Below, in pieces: positions 1-5,568 of a stretch of DNA of 25,611 nucleotides. Source of the DNA: a virus. Location: positions 1 through 25,611 of the IMG/VR virus record IMGVR_UViG_3300036804_000034, one strand, 5' to 3'. Made by a program: the position numbers and the translations under genes. Numbering within the stretch: the stretch's first letter is position 1; each line of letters opens with the position of its first letter. The notes beneath the pieces were generated by a model that was not told the DNA's origin, did not search any database, and saw nothing but the letters and a program-made list of their open reading frames with translations.

Positions 1-2
1 AT

Positions 3-248
3 GAGTTCAACCACGCAGTCAACAAGTGGCACTGGAAGAACGCGAGCGCGAGACACGACTGGACGCGTTACAACGACATCCTCATCCACCAAGTCTACGA
101 GAACGCCAACCTGACGCCCTACGCTGCACGCGACCACTACTACGCTGACTGCAAGCGACAGTGGGCCGATGCATTCAAGAGCGATCCCGCTGACGCCGAT
201 TTAGCAACCGACCCCAGCGGTGACCAAGCGCCAGACAATTCGCTCTAA
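3..248 (+). CDS. 3' end of an unrecognised gene (5' partial)
   Basis: Reading frame 3 is open from the left edge to a TAA at 246-248 and gives 81 residues. The other two plus-strand frames stop within about 165 bases. The visible part is rich in Trp, Tyr, His and Asp (for example NKWHWKN and RDHYYADCKRQW) and ends in an acidic, Pro/Asp-rich tail, which looks like real protein rather than noise. I do not recognise a family and the start lies outside the window. It is followed by a hairpin at 258-280 and then by a lipoprotein gene with a strong ribosome binding site. Confidence 0.6.
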   Translation, partial: EFNHAVNKWHWKNASARHDWTRYNDILIHQVYENANLTPYAARDHYYADCKRQWADAFKSDPADADLATDPSGDQAPDNSL

Positions 249-257
249 AACAAACTC

Positions 258-280
258 GGGGGCGGTATCAAGCTGCCCCC
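258..280 (+). other. Hairpin between the partial gene and the lipoprotein gene
   Basis: GGGGGC at 258-263 pairs with GCCCCC at 275-280. Two further inner pairs (264-274 as G-T, 265-273 as G-C) leave a 7-base loop. The bases after it (CCTCTTAACC) are not a real T-tract, so it is at most a weak terminator or an RNA processing or stability element. Confidence 0.4.
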
Positions 281-298
281 CCTCTTAACCCATTTCCC

Positions 299-306
299 AA
301 GGAGGG
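299..306 (+). promoter_or_regulatory. Strong Shine-Dalgarno deciding the lipoprotein start
   Basis: AAGGAGGG at 299-306 lies 6 bases before the ATG at 313. An out-of-frame ATG at 309 is too close to it, which is why 313 was chosen. Nearly the same block (CATTTCCCA then GGGAGGGA) recurs 300 bases later before the ATG at 612. Confidence 0.7.
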
Positions 307-312
307 AGATGT

Positions 313-615
313 ATGAAACCCACAACCGTTACTCTAACCGTGCTCGGTGTCCTCGCGCTGGCCCTCGGCGCCTGCTCCACCATTCAAGGCGTCGAAAACC
401 AACCTGCCGAACACCGGAAAGCCGTCGTCGCTTCCGGCTATTCACTCTCCGGCTGTCAGGAAAACCTCGACCAACAGGCCGGTGGTCATGTCGAGATGAG
501 CTACCACACCGATCAGATCGCGATGAGTGTGCTCAATCTCGGGATCGTCCCGCCCTACTACTGCCAAGGCGTCATCACTGATCCGATCAGCATTTCCCAG
601 GGAGGGAACAAATGA
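313..615 (+). CDS. Small phage lipoprotein (possible outer-membrane spanin-like protein)
   Basis: The product is 100 residues. It has a short basic start (MKPTT), a hydrophobic stretch (VTLTVLGVLALALG) and a clear lipobox at LGAC, so Cys21 should be lipidated after signal peptidase II cleavage. The mature part of about 80 residues has two more Cys (residues 48 and 83) and no recognised domain. A phage lipoprotein next to small membrane proteins suggests a lysis role (o-spanin type) or a superinfection-exclusion lipoprotein, but neither can be shown here. The stop overlaps the start of the next gene as ATGA, so the two are probably translationally coupled. Confidence 0.8.
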   Translation: MKPTTVTLTVLGVLALALGACSTIQGVENQPAEHRKAVVASGYSLSGCQENLDQQAGGHVEMSYHTDQIAMSVLNLGIVPPYYCQGVITDPISISQGGNK

Positions 616-716
616 TCGCGGCACTAATCGCAGTCCCGGCTCAACTCTGCGTTGCGAGCGTGTTCGTTGGACTCGCATTGTGGTTGGTCTTCTGGACCTT
701 CAACAACCATCGCTAG
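612..716 (+). CDS. 34-residue single-helix membrane peptide
   Basis: This short ORF starts at the ATG that overlaps the lipoprotein stop. It is led by GGAGGG at 601-606 with 5 bases of spacing, a near copy of the upstream ribosome binding site. The product is almost all one hydrophobic segment (IAALIAVP, then VFVGLALWLVFWTF) with a short polar end (NNHR). It has no recognised family. The coupled start and strong ribosome binding site argue that it is real. Its position after a lipoprotein suggests a membrane or lysis accessory peptide, which is inference. Confidence 0.6.
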   Translation: MIAALIAVPAQLCVASVFVGLALWLVFWTFNNHR

Positions 717-722
717 ACAACC

Positions 723-754
723 GCCCGAGCGTGGGAGAAATCCTGCGCTCGGGT
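723..754 (+). other. Long hairpin with a GAAA tetraloop
   Basis: CCCGAGCG at 724-731 pairs fully with CGCTCGGG at 746-753. The T732-G745 wobble and GGGA (733-736) with TCCT (741-744) continue the stem to 13 pairs closed by a GAAA loop at 737-740. It starts 7 bases after the 34-residue gene. No T-tract follows, so it is not a standard intrinsic terminator. It could be an mRNA-stabilising 3' end or a structured RNA. Confidence 0.6.
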
Positions 755-836
755 AACCCCAACATCATATTCACGGGATTGATTTGCTGCACAAGTGTCG
801 ATTAGAGCTACGAAACTCAAGCGGGGAATTAAATAC

Positions 837-992
837 ATGGCTGTAGAGCGTGGACAGGTTCTGGAGATCGCGTTGGAACAGTTCAGACACTACCAAAATC
901 GCGTTGTCTTTTACTTGACGGCAGGATTCGTCGTCGGTTTCGTCATAGGGCTAGGAGCCGCCTGGTCGCTGATGCACCTCTACCTTGAGTAG
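837..992 (+). CDS. 51-residue single-pass membrane protein
   Basis: The ATG at 837 is preceded by GCGGGGA at 821-827. An in-frame GTG at 795 lacks such a signal, so 837 is preferred. The N-terminal 20 residues are amphipathic (VLEIALEQFRHYQNR). One transmembrane helix with GxxxG-type spacing follows (VVFYLTAGFVVGFVIGLGAA) and the product ends SLMHLYLE. It has no recognised family. It is the last plus-strand gene and faces the minus-strand genes with 13 bases between them. A holin or inner-membrane accessory role is possible from size and context only. Confidence 0.65.
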   Translation: MAVERGQVLEIALEQFRHYQNRVVFYLTAGFVVGFVIGLGAAWSLMHLYLE

Positions 993-1005
993 CACCGAGG
1001 GCCTC

Positions 1006-1134
1006 CTAGCCAACGCATGACATCTTGTGCGTGATGTGGCAGCGATGGCAGACGTACTTCTGGCAACGCGGGCAGATGCGCGCCGTAGGGCTATTACACT
1101 CGATGCACTTTTTCACCTGGCGATTCTTCTTCAC
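1006..1134 (-). CDS. 42-residue zinc-finger peptide
   Basis: It is probably translated from the GTG at 1132-1134, 4 bases after the stop of the upstream gene. A second in-frame GTG 6 codons later is also possible, and neither has a strong ribosome binding site. The peptide is dense in metal ligands: Cys10/Cys13, Cys21/Cys24, Cys29/Cys32, then His33, His36 and Cys40. The CxxC-x7-CxxC-x4-CxxCHxxH pattern can hold two zinc ions and resembles HIT or B-box type fingers, although it is too short to assign to a family. It is the last minus-strand gene. Its function is unknown. Protein or nucleic-acid binding is plausible. Confidence 0.6.
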   Translation of the reverse strand: MKKNRQVKKCIECNSPTARICPRCQKYVCHRCHITHKMSCVG

Positions 1135-1138
1135 TCGA

Positions 1139-1417
1139 CTAGGCTGGCGGCGGGGGCACGGACGGCTCTGGAACCGGCTGGCTCTTGGCAACAATCGAAT
1201 CCTTCGATTTCGATCCCGTCGATGACCCGAGAAAAAATCCCCAGCTCGCAGTAAATCCAACGACGAAAGTTTGCAAAATCGTAGACTTGGCGGCGGGGTC
1301 CATGTTCACCGTCCAGAACGCAAAGATGACAATCAGCGCGAAAAACTGCCACATGATAGTCAAAGCAATAATCATGACTGGCTCTTTTAAAGTTTGACCC
1401 AAAGTCTTTTCGGGCAT
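1139..1417 (-). CDS. Two-helix membrane protein, holin-like
   Basis: The start is the ATG at 1415-1417, led by AGGAGA 6 bases upstream. The longer frame back to 1474 has no such signal. The 92-residue product has a short cytosolic-looking N-terminus (MPEKTLGQTLKEP), a first hydrophobic helix (IIALTIMWQFFALIVIFAFW) and a second (FVVGFTASWGFFLG). The polar motif SSTGSKSKD follows, then a Pro-rich tail ending PPPPA. Two helices followed by a GSSxGSxxK motif is a pattern I associate with small phage holin-like proteins. It sits 1 base after another two-helix protein gene, which fits a lysis block. No endolysin is visible in the window, so the role stays provisional. Confidence 0.7.
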   Translation of the reverse strand: MPEKTLGQTLKEPVMIIALTIMWQFFALIVIFAFWTVNMDPAAKSTILQTFVVGFTASWGFFLGSSTGSKSKDSIVAKSQPVPEPSVPPPPA

Positions 1418-1418
1418 C

Positions 1419-1652
1419 CTAGTCTCCTTTTGGTGGTGGCCGACCACCCGCCATGAGCGCCAGCAAGATGGCAATGATATTTTCGATCAAACCCTTCACC
1501 GTCTCGATAAGCCCGCTACTGGAAGCAGCGCACCCACCGCTCACGCGACAGACAATCGAGACAACGATAAATCCGCTAAACACGAGCACCACCACGAACG
1601 CAAACAATATGAACGCGCAACTGCGGATGTCGATGTCACGCGGCAGTTGCAT
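1419..1652 (-). CDS. Two-helix small membrane protein
   Basis: The likely start is the ATG at 1650-1652. A GTG two codons upstream (1658) is equally possible, and neither has a clear ribosome binding site. The product is 77 residues: MQLPRDIDIRS, a strong helix (CAFILFAFVVVLVFSGFIVVSIV), a Cys/Gly/Ser loop (CRVSGGCAASSS) and a second helix (IENIIAILLALMAG) with a basic, Pro-rich end. It has no recognised family. Its size, topology and tight spacing to the holin-like gene suggest a paired lysis or membrane function, for example holin and antiholin, as inference. Confidence 0.65.
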   Translation of the reverse strand: MQLPRDIDIRSCAFILFAFVVVLVFSGFIVVSIVCRVSGGCAASSSGLIETVKGLIENIIAILLALMAGGRPPPKGD

Positions 1653-1664
1653 ACTCACGGACGC

Positions 1665-1892
1665 TCATGGGCCTGAAGGAGGAGGTCGCTCAACCTCGGC
1701 CCCTGGACGATAGGGCGCGAATGTCCTGATGCGCTCGATTGGCACCTTGCCGCGATCGCGCAGCTCGACATAGCGCTTGCTCGGGGGCCGGTCCAGGAAG
1801 CGGTCCACAAAGCGCTCGCCAGTATCCAGCACAATCAGCACCCGCTTGTTACGATAGGTGGCCGTGTGCAGCCCGTTCGGTCTCTTCTTCAT
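1665..1892 (-). CDS. Small basic protein, possibly an SH3-like barrel
   Basis: The ATG at 1890-1892 overlaps the TGA of the adaptor gene (TGATG), which suggests coupled translation. The product is 75 residues and starts MKKRPNGLHTATYRNKR. The middle reads as short alternating strands (VLIVLDTGERFVDRFLD and then VPIERIRTFAPYRP), like small SH3-type barrels, and the C-terminus is Pro-rich. I do not recognise a family. Its position directly after the adaptor is consistent with a minor head-tail joining protein, but that is inference. Confidence 0.65.
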   Translation of the reverse strand: MKKRPNGLHTATYRNKRVLIVLDTGERFVDRFLDRPPSKRYVELRDRGKVPIERIRTFAPYRPGAEVERPPPSGP

Positions 1893-2836
1893 CACCACAC
1901 ATCGGGCGGAATGCCCTGGGTTGAATGCTGCTGCAACTGCTGACTCATCAGAATCGCCATCTCACGCATGACTAAGGCGCGAAACCGCTGCGCGCTCTCC
2001 ATGTCGCCGAGTACCGCTTCGCACAACCGCGCCGCCGCCTCGCTGCGAATCAGTGCCTCGGCCTGCGTGGTCCAGAAGTTCACATCGGTTGCCGAGCGCG
2101 GCAGCGCCGGAGCGGTCGTGTAGGAAAGCGTGACCGGGTAGAAACCGACTGGATAGGGCCAGAAGTATATCTGCTGCTGGAACCAAGCCCACCAGGTTGG
2201 ATAGGTGGTCGGCGGCGAGTACCTAATCACGTCATACTCGCGCAGTTGCAGATAGGTAATCTTGGTCATCCCGATGCGCATATTGCCCGCCCACGTAACC
2301 TCCACCAGGCGTGGTGCTACGTAATCGATGGGCGGCACATACTGATTCTGGAAGGGCACCGTTGACAGTTGCGTCCAGATGCCCGGTCGCCACGACGCGA
2401 CCGTAGCCCACAGGCAGCCACCGTCCACCGTGGTGCCAACCGAGGTCGGGTTGAATACCGGGGGCGAAGCCTGCACCGCTGGTGCATAGAGTATTGGCGT
2501 GAAGACCGGGCGCGTCGCTCCTGCGGTCCCAGCAATCAGATTGACGAACACGTACTGATTGCTATCGCTGGCAACGTCGGTGATGGTCGCGCCCTGCGGA
2601 TAAATCAGGTTTGGCGTCCCCGCTGCGGGGGGCGCGGCATTGCCCCAATAGGGCACGGCGCTATTGTCGGATTCGGAAAAGAAGAAGGGCTTACGCTGGA
2701 AATACCTGATCGCATCCTGGATATAGGTCGGCGCGAACTGCGACAAGTCGGGGCGGTTCAGATCGTCCAGGAGCCGCGTCTGCATCGTCCCGAAGTTGCG
2801 TTGGTCGGCCTGTATCAGCGACCACTCTTGCGCCAT
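1892..2836 (-). CDS. Head-tail adaptor protein, SU10/P22 gp4-like, with an inserted domain
   Basis: The product is 314 residues and would form the adaptor ring beneath the portal. The family pattern is visible. There is an N-terminal helical part with PTYIQDAIRYFQRKPFFFSE (37-56). The later strand part reads YDVIRYSPPTTYPTWWAWFQ (201-220) and QQIYFWPYPVGFYPVTLSYT. A C-terminal helix follows, starting at NFWTTQAEALIRSEAAARLC, of the kind found in P22 gp4-like adaptors. Residues about 62-150 look like an insertion containing a GATxPVF...VDGGCLW pattern, reminiscent of small beta modules in phage fibres. The start lies just after the structured RNA at 2847-2958, with GGTGAG as ribosome binding site. 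Confidence 0.8.
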   Translation of the reverse strand: MAQEWSLIQADQRNFGTMQTRLLDDLNRPDLSQFAPTYIQDAIRYFQRKPFFFSESDNSAVPYWGNAAPPAAGTPNLIYPQGATITDVASDSNQYVFVNLIAGTAGATRPVFTPILYAPAVQASPPVFNPTSVGTTVDGGCLWATVASWRPGIWTQLSTVPFQNQYVPPIDYVAPRLVEVTWAGNMRIGMTKITYLQLREYDVIRYSPPTTYPTWWAWFQQQIYFWPYPVGFYPVTLSYTTAPALPRSATDVNFWTTQAEALIRSEAAARLCEAVLGDMESAQRFRALVMREMAILMSQQLQQHSTQGIPPDVW

Positions 2837-2846
2837 AGCTCACCGC

Positions 2847-2958
2847 AAAAAGAAGCGGGGCTTGGCTCCCCTGAAATCCGCCAGGGCCTTTGCCGCGCAC
2901 CGGAGGCTTAACCCACTGCGCCGCATATCCCAGCTTCCTTCAGGGGACCACGCCCCGC
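2847..2958 (-). ncRNA. Four-arm structured RNA with a T-rich end, between the capsid and adaptor genes
   Basis: Read on the minus strand, four nested arms form. GCGGGGC (2952-2958) pairs with GCCCCGC (2855-2861). TCCCCTGAA (2939-2947) pairs with TTCAGGGGA (2867-2875). GCTGGG (2929-2934) pairs with CCTGGC (2880-2885) using two G-U pairs. GCGCA (2917-2921) pairs with TGCGC (2895-2899). The closing arm runs straight into TTCTTTTT (2854-2847), as in an intrinsic terminator. The adaptor ATG follows 11 bases later, so no separate promoter fits between. I read it as an attenuator, partial terminator or structured leader. It is not a tRNA, since the second arm has 9 pairs and there are no T or anticodon arms. 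Confidence 0.6.
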
Positions 2959-2976
2959 ACTCGTTACTAAGTTCCT

Positions 2977-3210
2977 CTACTTACCGCTCTTGAGCGTGGT
3001 CATCCCTGCCGGGTTAGGTTCGCCAGGAGCTGGCCCCCCCATGATCCCGCTGCCCGATTCAGAGTTGGAGGTGGACTGCATATCTCCCGACTGGAGATGA
3101 ATAGCCATTACCTCGTCCAGGTCGTAGTAGAGATTGTTGGTATCCGGCTGCTCACCGCTCTCAGTCTCATTGCTCGGAGATGGGTAACGCAGACCCTTTT
3201 TGTCAGCCAT
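2977..3210 (-). CDS. Small acidic hydrophilic protein, unknown
   Basis: The start is the ATG at 3208-3210 with AGGGGA upstream. The longer frame back to 3264 has no ribosome binding site. The product is 77 residues, begins MADKKGLRYPSPSNE, and is polar and Ser/Gly/Pro-rich with a short ordered-looking piece (NNLYYDLDEVMAIHLQSGD). I do not recognise it. It lies one base after the neighbouring small gene in the capsid block and may be a minor virion or assembly protein. This placement is the only evidence for a role. Confidence 0.65.
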   Translation of the reverse strand: MADKKGLRYPSPSNETESGEQPDTNNLYYDLDEVMAIHLQSGDMQSTSNSESGSGIMGGPAPGEPNPAGMTTLKSGK

Positions 3211-3211
3211 A

Positions 3212-3439
3212 TTATTTCCCCTGATTCTTGGTTTTGTACGTCTCGCTGCATCCCCACCCGGCATCCATTACCGTGTCGGTCGCGTCAGTAACCCGCACCT
3301 TCCGCATCGGCTGGTAACTATCCTTGTCCTCCACGAGTGTGGAGGGATCGTCATCCTCGGGATGGTAGTGCGGACTCGGCGGTGCTACCGGCAGCGGCCT
3401 GACCTGCCGATCGCGCTGGAGCTTGTCAGATTCATCCAT
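3212..3439 (-). CDS. Small charged protein, unknown
   Basis: The ATG at 3437-3439 lies 4 bases after the stop of the decoration-like gene. The ribosome binding site is weak (TAGGGCG). The 75-residue product is highly charged and Pro/Asp-rich in its first half (PPSPHYHPEDDDPS) and ends with WGCSETYKTKNQGK. I do not recognise a domain. Short spacing on both sides places it in the capsid transcription unit. The start is less certain than for its neighbours. Confidence 0.55.
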   Translation of the reverse strand: MDESDKLQRDRQVRPLPVAPPSPHYHPEDDDPSTLVEDKDSYQPMRKVRVTDATDTVMDAGWGCSETYKTKNQGK

Positions 3440-3443
3440 CGCC

Positions 3444-3869
3444 CTAGACCGATGCGAACAGGATCACAAAGTTGATGGTGACCGGACCAACCGCCGAGCC
3501 GCCCGCTGCCGCCGCTGCCAGCAGCAACTGCTGCGCGGTGTTGTAGACCGTGCCGAGCGATCCACGCACGTTGAAGTCCGCTGTGCTGAGTAGGCCCCCG
3601 GCCTGCCCCCTATTGCTGGCGGTCACGTAGTTAACCGGCGTGCCCTGATTGTCCCGCAGGGTCAGCGTTATGGTGGTGCCGAGGATGGGCAGATCAATCG
3701 CGACGCTGGCGATATAAGTGCCCGGCGAGATGTTGCACAGCGGGATGGTGTCATTGAGTGCCAGCGTGGTCGCCGCAGGAATCACCACCTGACCGAGCGC
3801 GGCCAGCGGGTAGACGCCCTGCTTGCCGGGAGTATTGGTCGCTATCAGATTGCTATTGTAGGTTGCCAT
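3444..3869 (-). CDS. Candidate capsid decoration protein
   Basis: The product is 141 residues and the start is led by GGGAGGTGG. The sequence alternates hydrophobic and polar residues like a beta-sandwich (TIPLCNISPGTYIASVAIDL, TTITLTLRD, TINFVILFASV) and is poor in charge. A run of Ala/Gly (LLLAAAAAGGSA) lies near the end. It follows the MCP gene after 19 bases, the usual place for head-decoration or head-fibre proteins. The family is not recognised, so decoration is inferred from position, size and beta character. A small tail or fibre component is the main alternative. Confidence 0.65.
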   Translation of the reverse strand: MATYNSNLIATNTPGKQGVYPLAALGQVVIPAATTLALNDTIPLCNISPGTYIASVAIDLPILGTTITLTLRDNQGTPVNYVTASNRGQAGGLLSTADFNVRGSLGTVYNTAQQLLLAAAAAGGSAVGPVTINFVILFASV

Positions 3870-3888
3870 TTATTCCACCACCTCCCGC

Positions 3889-4977
3889 CTACTGCGCATT
3901 GGCTGCGCCGGAGCCGAGCGTGTCGATGTCGATGCCCCAGGTGTCGATGCACTGAACTCCGAAATCAACCCCGTTAAATTGCGCCTTAAGAAGCCCCCAT
4001 ATGGAAGACACGCCTATTCCGAGCTGGCGTCCGAAATCTCTTAGTTCCTCAAGCCATAAAAATTTTTGCGTTTCCCCACTGGCGCGACCGAAGGCGAGCA
4101 TCGCGGCCTGCGCCCCGCAAAATAGTGCGCGCTTGGTTGAGGCCACTGCGGTTCCGGCATTAGCCACCGCATTAGTGATACGGGCGTTCTCATGCATCAG
4201 CGTACCATGGTAGGCTCCCACAGCCTGCCAGAACAGGGGGTTATCCCCGACATCACCACCAGTCATGGCCGCTTTTTGAATATCGAGCCACTGACCAGTC
4301 GAAGTATTCTTTCTCATGTCCGTCACCTGGGACGGATGCATGATCAATATATAGAGGCTCCGACCCCCAACCTTAACAGGCCGAATGCCGCTAGTCAGCG
4401 CTTTCGCTCTGAGTACCGCCGTATCGATCATGGTAATGTCGAAGGTATTGGTACTGGCCAGCGTGGCGGCGTCAGTGACGGTCGCAGGCAGAATCTGCCG
4501 GGTAGTAGCTACCGGCGCTTGCAGGCCGGTGTAGCGCGTGTCGCTCTGCGGTATATAGCCCGCGAGCTGGTTGGGCGCCGAGTGATCGACGCGAGCCGCG
4601 TACCAGTCGCCGAGGCGGTTCCGCCCCGTGCGCCGCATATCGAACAGCACCCGCTGGTTGCTTATCGGGCCGACCAGGAGCGTGGCGTGGGCCAGCTCGT
4701 GGATATAGAGCTGTTGCCCGTAAGTAGTCGGCGCCTCCTCGCTGCCGGTCAGGGTCGCGAGGTCGAGCACGCCAGGCGCCGAGAGCAGATTGCTGATGCC
4801 GTAGGTAACCGCATCGCCCGAGTGCTTCTGAAGATCATCGAGAATCTGGACCATGCCGGTGTCCTCTTTCGAGGCCATCCGTAGGAACCAGGTCTCCTGC
4901 ATGAATTGGGCGAGCATTAGCTTCGCCCATCGCTTATTGGTCAGTGGATCATTGGTTGTATATTCCCATCCGGCCAC
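3889..4977 (-). CDS. Major capsid protein, N4-gp56 family
   Basis: The product is 362 residues and would form the shell of the head. Features typical of the N4-gp56-like family (HK97 fold) include an N-terminal WAKLMLAQFMQETWFLRMAS and a segment with GDAVTYGISNLL. Then come TGSEEAPTTYGQQLYIHELA and an Arg/Asp-rich helix (NQRVLFDMRRTGRNRLGDWY). The C-terminal half contains the YILIMHPSQVTDMR segment. The start chosen is the GTG at 4975-4977 because GGAGG (4986-4990) sits 8 bases before it. The TTG at 4992 overlaps that ribosome binding site. It has its own promoter and a hairpin-bearing leader upstream. The scaffold-like gene is about 6.5 kb away. Confidence 0.85.
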   Translation of the reverse strand: MAGWEYTTNDPLTNKRWAKLMLAQFMQETWFLRMASKEDTGMVQILDDLQKHSGDAVTYGISNLLSAPGVLDLATLTGSEEAPTTYGQQLYIHELAHATLLVGPISNQRVLFDMRRTGRNRLGDWYAARVDHSAPNQLAGYIPQSDTRYTGLQAPVATTRQILPATVTDAATLASTNTFDITMIDTAVLRAKALTSGIRPVKVGGRSLYILIMHPSQVTDMRKNTSTGQWLDIQKAAMTGGDVGDNPLFWQAVGAYHGTLMHENARITNAVANAGTAVASTKRALFCGAQAAMLAFGRASGETQKFLWLEELRDFGRQLGIGVSSIWGLLKAQFNGVDFGVQCIDTWGIDIDTLGSGAANAQ

Positions 4978-5044
4978 CGGCGCATCCTCCAAAGAAGGTT
5001 TTAGCTTCCCGAGAGTTAACGCCGTCGAGGGAATATGCGGCGAG

Positions 5045-5060
5045 ACTGGCTATAGCCAGT
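5045..5060 (-). promoter_or_regulatory. Perfect 16-bp palindrome in the capsid gene leader
   Basis: ACTGGCTATAGCCAGT is fully self-complementary. As RNA it gives a 6-pair hairpin with a TATA loop. As DNA it could be an operator for a dimeric regulator. It lies about 30 bases after the expected transcription start from the promoter at 5099-5126 and about 70 bases before the MCP start. Confidence 0.5.
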
Positions 5061-5098
5061 GCGCAGTTTAACGTCCTGCGAGACGATACAAACGCGAC

Positions 5099-5126
5099 AT
5101 TAAATCCTATGCCACGTCATAGTCAA
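5099..5126 (-). promoter_or_regulatory. Sigma70-type promoter for the major capsid gene
   Basis: On the minus strand TTGACT (5126-5121) matches the -35 consensus in five of six positions. TTTAAT (5104-5099) matches the -10 consensus in five of six, and the spacer is 16 bases. It lies just after the stop of the upstream coiled-coil gene. It predicts a start near 5092 and a leader of about 115 bases before the MCP. It is the best promoter match I found in the window. Confidence 0.6.
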
Positions 5127-5132
5127 GAGGGG

Positions 5133-5399
5133 CTATTTCTTGGTTGCGCCTGACGCCGACTTCGGCGGGTCTTTGAGCCGTTCGTTTTCCGCCTTCAGCT
5201 CGGTGATCTGCTTCTGTAACCCGGCGATGGTCTGCGCCGAGGTCATGGTCACTGCGTTGCAGGCAATCTGATTCAGCTGACCGGCCACCCGCTGAACCTC
5301 GGGAGAGTCCATTGCCGGTGGTTGCTGCGCCCATGCTGCGAGAGTTGCGGTCGATACCACCACGGTCAATACCACCACCCCAATTACCAAGAACCTCAT
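5133..5399 (-). CDS. Exported coiled-coil protein (possible spanin-like)
   Basis: The product is 88 residues. The start overlaps the stop of the gene before it (ATGA) and is led by GGAGG with 6 bases of spacing. Residues 1-25 form a signal peptide or anchor (MRFLVIGVVVLTVVVSTATL, then AAWAQQ, with possible cleavage after AWA). The rest is helical and polar, with one Cys and a short coiled coil (IAGLQKQITELKAENERLKD), and ends in a Lys-rich tail. A membrane anchor plus periplasmic coiled coil, next to a two-helix membrane protein, resembles an i-spanin/holin pair. Its place between fibre and capsid genes is unusual for that. The MCP promoter starts right after it. Confidence 0.65.
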   Translation of the reverse strand: MRFLVIGVVVLTVVVSTATLAAWAQQPPAMDSPEVQRVAGQLNQIACNAVTMTSAQTIAGLQKQITELKAENERLKDPPKSASGATKK

Positions 5400-5563
5400 C
5401 CTAAGCCTCCATGGTGCGGCAGCATCCCGAGCACCGCCAACACCAACAAGACTACCCCCACGAGGCCGATTATCAAGCGTGTGGTGCCGACTCCACCCAC
5501 AGGCGGAACCGGGATGTTAAAGACTACCCACACAATGGCGAAGATCGTGAATAGGTATTCCAT
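5396..5563 (-). CDS. 55-residue two-helix membrane protein (holin-like)
   Basis: The start is the ATG at 5561-5563 with AGAGGTGA just upstream, a site formed by the end of the previous gene. The stop overlaps the next start as ATGA. The product has a first helix (MEYLFTIFAIVWVVFNI), a Pro/Gly/Thr turn (PVPPVGGVGTTR) and a second helix (LIIGLVGVVLLVLAVLGML), and ends HHGGLG. Size and hairpin topology match small class II-type holins. No family can be named. Being coupled to an exported coiled-coil gene fits a membrane or lysis function. Confidence 0.65.
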   Translation of the reverse strand: MEYLFTIFAIVWVVFNIPVPPVGGVGTTRLIIGLVGVVLLVLAVLGMLPHHGGLG

Positions 5564-5568
5564 AGAAA

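Noticed and set aside
779-812. Promoter with TTGATT before the 51-residue membrane gene
   Set aside because: The -35 is fair, but no acceptable -10 box lies at the right distance.
2855-2958. tRNA gene, suggested by a 7-pair closing stem
   Set aside because: The next arm has 9 pairs, there is no T-arm or anticodon arm and no CCA-like end, and 104 bases is too long for a normal tRNA.
4192-4884. Long plus-strand ORF opposite the MCP
   Set aside because: It is an antisense shadow in GC-rich DNA. Its translation is Arg/His-rich without motifs, while the minus frame matches the N4-gp56 family.
4978-4992. TTG start for the MCP at 4992
   Set aside because: That codon overlaps the GGAGG ribosome binding site, which is properly spaced for the GTG at 4977.
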